This document shows positions 60,978 through 64,000 of a DNA stretch of 64,000 nt, in pieces (positions within the stretch are counted from its first letter, which is position 1; each line of letters begins with the position of its first letter). Source of the DNA: Priestia aryabhattai B8W22 (GTDB lineage Bacteria; Bacillota; Bacilli; Bacillales; Bacillaceae_H); NCBI RefSeq assembly GCF_000956595.1, contig NZ_JYOO01000004.1, forward strand, positions 62,001-126,000, in the 5' to 3' direction. The position numbers and the translations under genes are program-made. The notes beneath the pieces are model-generated. The model did no database searches and was not told the origin of the DNA. It saw only the letters and a program-made list of their open reading frames with translations.

Positions 60978-61721
60978 ATGAACGATTTTAAAAATAAAGT
61001 ATTTATTATTACCGGCGGCGGCACTGGTGTAGGCAAAGCAACAGCTTTAAAGCTGGGCGATAAAGGCGCAAAACTTGTAATAAACTACAGCAACTCAGAA
61101 ACAGAAGCGAAAAAAGTTGTGGAAGAGATTACTGAAAAAGGAGGCATCGCGTTTGCTTTTAAAGCGAACGTAGCCAACGAGCACGAAGTGAATAAAATGA
61201 TTCATCAAACCATTACACGATTCGGACGGTTAGATGGATTAGTGAATAATGCTAGTATTACAGCTCAAATCCCGATGAATGACTTAGAGTCTGCAACTGA
61301 TGACGTATGGGACTCTTTATATGATGTAAACGTAAAAGGCATGTTTCACTGTGTAAAAGCAGCCGTTCCACATATAAAAAAGCAAAAGTCAGGGGCGATT
61401 GTTAATGTAGGAAGTGTCGCCGGTACAACTGGAATCGGCTCATCTATTCCCTATGCCGCAACAAAAGCAGCAATTCATACGATGACAAAATCGTTAGCAA
61501 TTGCACTCGCACCCCATATTCGAGTAAACTGCATCTCTCCTGGTGCAGTCGACACAAGGTGGTGGGCTGGCAACGAAGATAAAATGTATCAGCTTGCAGG
61601 CAATCTACATCTTCAGCGCATTTCTTCTCCTGAAGATATCGCAGATGCTATTTTGTTTCAGTTAAAGCAAGAGTCTGTGACGGGCCAAGTGTTTACGATT
61701 GATAACGGGCAAACTCTTTAA
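60978..61721 (+). CDS. Short-chain dehydrogenase/reductase
   Basis: A 247-residue classical SDR. Cofactor loop TGGGTGVG (10-17), NNAS near 88, catalytic Tyr in YAATKAAI at about 157, and upstream Ser in VGSVAG. The C-terminal GQVFTIDNGQTL fits. Likely NADP-dependent 3-oxoacyl or sugar-type reductase; substrate unknown. AAGGAAGG precedes the ATG. Divergent from a LysR gene. Confidence 0.9.
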   Translation: MNDFKNKVFIITGGGTGVGKATALKLGDKGAKLVINYSNSETEAKKVVEEITEKGGIAFAFKANVANEHEVNKMIHQTITRFGRLDGLVNNASITAQIPMNDLESATDDVWDSLYDVNVKGMFHCVKAAVPHIKKQKSGAIVNVGSVAGTTGIGSSIPYAATKAAIHTMTKSLAIALAPHIRVNCISPGAVDTRWWAGNEDKMYQLAGNLHLQRISSPEDIADAILFQLKQESVTGQVFTIDNGQTL

Positions 61722-61747
61722 GCATACGTGAATATTCATAAAAAACA

Positions 61748-61783
61748 AACCCCGCTACTAGCAAGCAATAGTAGCGGGGTTCT
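61748..61783 (+). terminator. Terminator of the SDR gene
   Basis: AACCCCGCTACTA / TAGTAGCGGGGTT, a 13-bp stem with an eight-base loop. Confidence 0.88.
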
Positions 61784-61805
61784 AACAAGGCTACTGATTC
61801 AACCT

Positions 61806-62522
61806 CTATTTCCCCAGTGAAAATCCTTCAAACAGCCGGCCCCCATGTGGTTCTAACACTTTATCCACCAGTTGAATTACTTTATCTTTATTTCCTGTTT
61901 TATAAAAGGTATCAAATGCCTCTACAAACTCTTTACTAAAGCGTTCATTATAGTCATTCAAAGACCTAACAATCCATTTAGAATCCCCGATCCAATGACC
62001 GTTTGTTCTTAAAACAAATTCGTGCGTTATGTAAGCGATCGTGTTAGCAATAAAAAGTGATTCACCTTTATTTGAAGAACCAATTAAATCATCTAAGGCA
62101 TCGCTTATAAAATACCTTTTTAATCTAATCGTCTCTTCCGACCATTTTTCAGGGCCTTTTTCAAGTAATTGTGCAGCTTCTTTTTTTATAGACTGCACTA
62201 CTCCTTTATCCGCTAAAATAATTCCCTCGGAAATCATTCTTGGCAGTGAAGGTCTAGCCCTCTTACAGTCGCTTTTAAAAAAGGCTTGGTATGAAGTCAG
62301 ATTATGAGCAAAAACTTCAATTGCCCATCCAAATTCAATGAGGGACTCCCTAAAAGAAGAAATAAAACTCTCATCAAAAATAACAAGATCGAGGTCGGAC
62401 GTGCGCGTAGCTTCTCCTCTCACCACGCTTCCAGCGAGCAATGCGCCTTGACAGTTAGGGTAATGTTTAAAAATGAATTGTGTAGCTGCTTGCAGCGGTT
62501 CTAACCTTTTTAGCTCTTTCAT
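61806..62522 (-). CDS. Nucleotidyltransferase-fold protein
   Basis: A 238-residue protein with the NTase motif GS (31-32) and DLD (Asp43, Asp45) in SDLDLVIF, as in aminoglycoside nucleotidyltransferases and related enzymes. The C-terminal half is helical. It may modify a small molecule or protein; no substrate can be inferred. The start at 62522 (second Met) is six bases after GGAGG. Confidence 0.85.
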   Translation of the reverse strand: MKELKRLEPLQAATQFIFKHYPNCQGALLAGSVVRGEATRTSDLDLVIFDESFISSFRESLIEFGWAIEVFAHNLTSYQAFFKSDCKRARPSLPRMISEGIILADKGVVQSIKKEAAQLLEKGPEKWSEETIRLKRYFISDALDDLIGSSNKGESLFIANTIAYITHEFVLRTNGHWIGDSKWIVRSLNDYNERFSKEFVEAFDTFYKTGNKDKVIQLVDKVLEPHGGRLFEGFSLGK

Positions 62523-62584
62523 CATATTCCTCCAGAAAACAATATATATTATTTTTCTGGTTAGAGCGTGGAAATTCCTTTAAA

Positions 62585-63526
62585 TTAAAAGCTAAGCGTT
62601 TGTTTTAATGCCTCAATAGAAGTTCGAACCCCTGCTTCAACTGACATTGTTAAATCTTCCATTTCTAAAGAAACTTCTTCATCATAGCCCATCATCTTAA
62701 CAACAGAGAAAAACTCTTTCCACCACTGTAAATCTTGACCACAGCCTACGGCCACGTAATTCCAGGCTCTATTTGCTACATCCGTCACTTCTTTTGTTTC
62801 CATCACTCCGTTCACTCCTGATAGATGTCTCTCAAGGCGCACGTCTTTTCCATGAACATGATGAATGGCTGCTCCTAGTTCTCTAGCTGACAAAATAGGA
62901 TCCGCTCCCATCCAGATTAAGTGACTTGGATCTAAATTTAATCCTACAATAGGTCCTACCGCATTACGAAGTTTAAATAACGTTTCAGGGTTATAGACTA
63001 GTTGAGAGCTGAAGTTCTCAAGAGCGATTTTTTCGATACCGCAGGCTTCAGCTTTCTTAACGAGCTCTTTCCAGTAGGGGATGGCTACTTCATTCCATTG
63101 ATAATCTAAAATCTCTTTTAACACTGGTGGCCAGCTTACTGTATACGTAATCCAGTTTGGAATCTTGTCTTCAGGACTTCCAGCTGGTAATCCGCTCATC
63201 ATAATCACTTTCTTTACACCTAATAATTTTGCCAGTTCAAATGTTTTATCCGTTACTTCCCGATGTTCTCTTCCCAGTTCACCTGGATCTAAAGGATTCC
63301 CAGAACAGTTTAACGCACAAAGTTTGATGTTACGCTTTTCTAATGCATGTAAAAATTCACTTCTTTTATCATTACTTTCTATTAATTCATCTAGTCTCAA
63401 ATGAGGTGCTGGCGACCAACCCCCTGTGGTCATTTCGATCGTATCAATCCCCATCTCTTTTATTACATCTAACATTTCTTCAAAAGGCAAATGTCCTAAA
63501 CTGTCTGTTACATAAGATAATTTCAT
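62585..63526 (-). CDS. Sugar phosphate isomerase/epimerase (xylose isomerase-like TIM barrel)
   Basis: A 313-residue TIM barrel of the AP-endonuclease-2 family. Likely metal ligands are Glu170 (IALENF), Asp199 and His202 (NLDPSHL), His225 (HHVHGKD) and Glu288 (SLEMED). Similar proteins (IolE/IolI-like, YcjR-like) act in inositol and unusual-sugar breakdown. GGAGGAG precedes the ATG. A cre-like site lies about 62-75 bases upstream, so carbon catabolite control is likely. A partial AraC gene lies further upstream on the same strand. Confidence 0.88.
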   Translation of the reverse strand: MKLSYVTDSLGHLPFEEMLDVIKEMGIDTIEMTTGGWSPAPHLRLDELIESNDKRSEFLHALEKRNIKLCALNCSGNPLDPGELGREHREVTDKTFELAKLLGVKKVIMMSGLPAGSPEDKIPNWITYTVSWPPVLKEILDYQWNEVAIPYWKELVKKAEACGIEKIALENFSSQLVYNPETLFKLRNAVGPIVGLNLDPSHLIWMGADPILSARELGAAIHHVHGKDVRLERHLSGVNGVMETKEVTDVANRAWNYVAVGCGQDLQWWKEFFSVVKMMGYDEEVSLEMEDLTMSVEAGVRTSIEALKQTLSF

Positions 63527-63587
63527 CGTCTTCTCCTCCTAAAATACCGTCTGCAGCTTTTAATCTCAACAAGCTAAAAACAGAGAT

Positions 63588-63601
63588 TGTAAACGCTTTT
63601 A
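63588..63601 (-). promoter_or_regulatory. cre-like catabolite control site
   Basis: On the minus strand TAAAAGCGTTTACA matches the cre consensus TGWAARCGYTWNCW at all but the second base. It lies upstream of the isomerase/epimerase gene. Confidence 0.65.
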
Positions 63602-63723
63602 TTTAATTTTAATAAAGTATAGCTGTTATTATATAATCTTGAATCTTAATCGTCTTTGTTTTAAAAAGACTACTTTTTATCTTTTGAGGACATGTTTGAA
63701 TCCTCATTAATTTTATTTCATAA

Positions 63724-63769
63724 AAATAGCTCTCCTCTGCTCGGGACACATGTAAGCAAAGAAGAGTTG
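63724..63769 (-). terminator. Probable terminator of the AraC gene
   Basis: A 12-bp stem CTCTTCTTTGCT / AGCAGAGGAGAG with two G-T pairs, then TATTTTT on the minus strand. Confidence 0.6.
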
Positions 63770-63770
63770 A

Positions 63771-63998
63771 CTAATCTTTATATGCAGTTGTTTTTAATTT
63801 TGTATATAGAGAACGAAAACGTCCTGGTGAGCTGCGCATCGAAGCAGTAAAAACACGTGTAAAGTAGTGAACGTCGGGAAACCCTGTTTCTTGAGCAATA
63901 TCTCTAATCGACAAATCAGTTGTTTTGAGCAGTATCGCAGCTCTTTGAATTCTTTCATTTTGTACATATTCCGAGTAGCTGACACCTAATTCAGTTTT
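63771..63998 (-). CDS. AraC-family regulator, C-terminal end (cut by window edge)
   Basis: The frame is open to the end of the window. The 75 visible residues are the second helix-turn-helix of an AraC/XylS protein: GVSYSEYVQNERIQRAAILL, then TDLSIRDIAQETGFPDVHYF and the closing TRVFTASMRSSPGRFRSLY. It is upstream of the isomerase/epimerase gene in the same direction and may control sugar genes. The N-terminal sensor domain lies outside the window. Confidence 0.92.
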   Translation of the reverse strand, partial: KTELGVSYSEYVQNERIQRAAILLKTTDLSIRDIAQETGFPDVHYFTRVFTASMRSSPGRFRSLYTKLKTTAYKD

Positions 63999-64000
63999 AA

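Noticed and set aside
1-64000. CRISPR array, prophage, intact transposase, tRNA or rRNA
   Set aside because: I saw no regularly spaced direct repeats, no transposase or phage structural gene and no tRNA or rRNA sequence by eye. A tool search (tRNAscan, CRISPR finder, ISfinder) would settle this.

Overview
This window looks like a chromosomal segment of a low-GC, spore-forming Bacillaceae bacterium, most probably Priestia (Bacillus) megaterium. The clearest pointer is the 297-residue two-copper tyrosinase at 509-1402, which I recognise as the P. megaterium enzyme. Strong GGAGG ribosome binding sites, several TTG/GTG starts, a YjcZ-type sporulation peptide, class III fructose-1,6-bisphosphatase and many small one- to three-helix membrane proteins fit this. 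I see no rRNA, tRNA, CRISPR array, prophage or intact insertion sequence.

Layout. 0-9.4 kb: end of an unidentified protein, tyrosinase, YjcZ-like peptide, a quinone-type ring-cleavage dioxygenase behind an MhqR-like operator, a PaiB-like flavoprotein, a PHB-depolymerase-like hydrolase, an ECF transporter S component, and a DUF1456 plus metallopeptidase pair. 9.4-18.3 kb: fbp, a possible structured RNA gene, a YitT protein, two cold-shock genes with matching 5' leaders, an MHS-family transporter and a threonine-synthase-like enzyme. 18.3-28.9 kb: an autoregulated MarR and EmrB-type efflux operon, small membrane proteins, two short-chain dehydrogenase-fold enzymes, a CPBP protease, an XRE regulator, a CcdC-like protein, a phosphotriesterase-family enzyme and a SulP carrier without a STAS domain.

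29-34.1 kb is a decaying zone. It holds two kinds of repeats, a doubly frameshifted membrane-protein gene, a frameshifted LysR gene next to intact bdhA, and further gene remnants. 34.1-45.4 kb: an ABC exporter, a lipoprotein-type YidC paralogue in a three-gene cluster, many tiny membrane-protein genes (two with apparently non-standard start codons), a Cof-type phosphatase, a cupin, and a lipoprotein gene broken by a 10-bp tandem duplication. 45.6-54 kb carries envelope-signalling modules: an ABC transporter with its own two-component system, an ECF sigma factor with a DUF4030-type partner, and an XRE regulator with a DUF2975 protein.

54-64 kb: a SulP-STAS carrier with a universal stress protein, a nonsense-mutated XRE gene, a resolvase-fold protein lacking key catalytic residues, DUF421, a copper-associated looking cluster (DUF302, His-rich DUF4396, 16-cysteine four-helix protein), a LysR and SDR divergent pair, a nucleotidyltransferase, a sugar isomerase/epimerase with a cre-like site, and the 3' end of an AraC regulator.

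No single large undescribed system stands out. The most promising unexplained items are the candidate RNA at 11.56-11.95 kb, the covarying csp leaders, the intergenic repeats with attached hairpins, the degenerate resolvase-fold protein, and the small genes with ATT/ATA at the start position. All positions and motifs were read by eye; family names are from memory and no database search was run.
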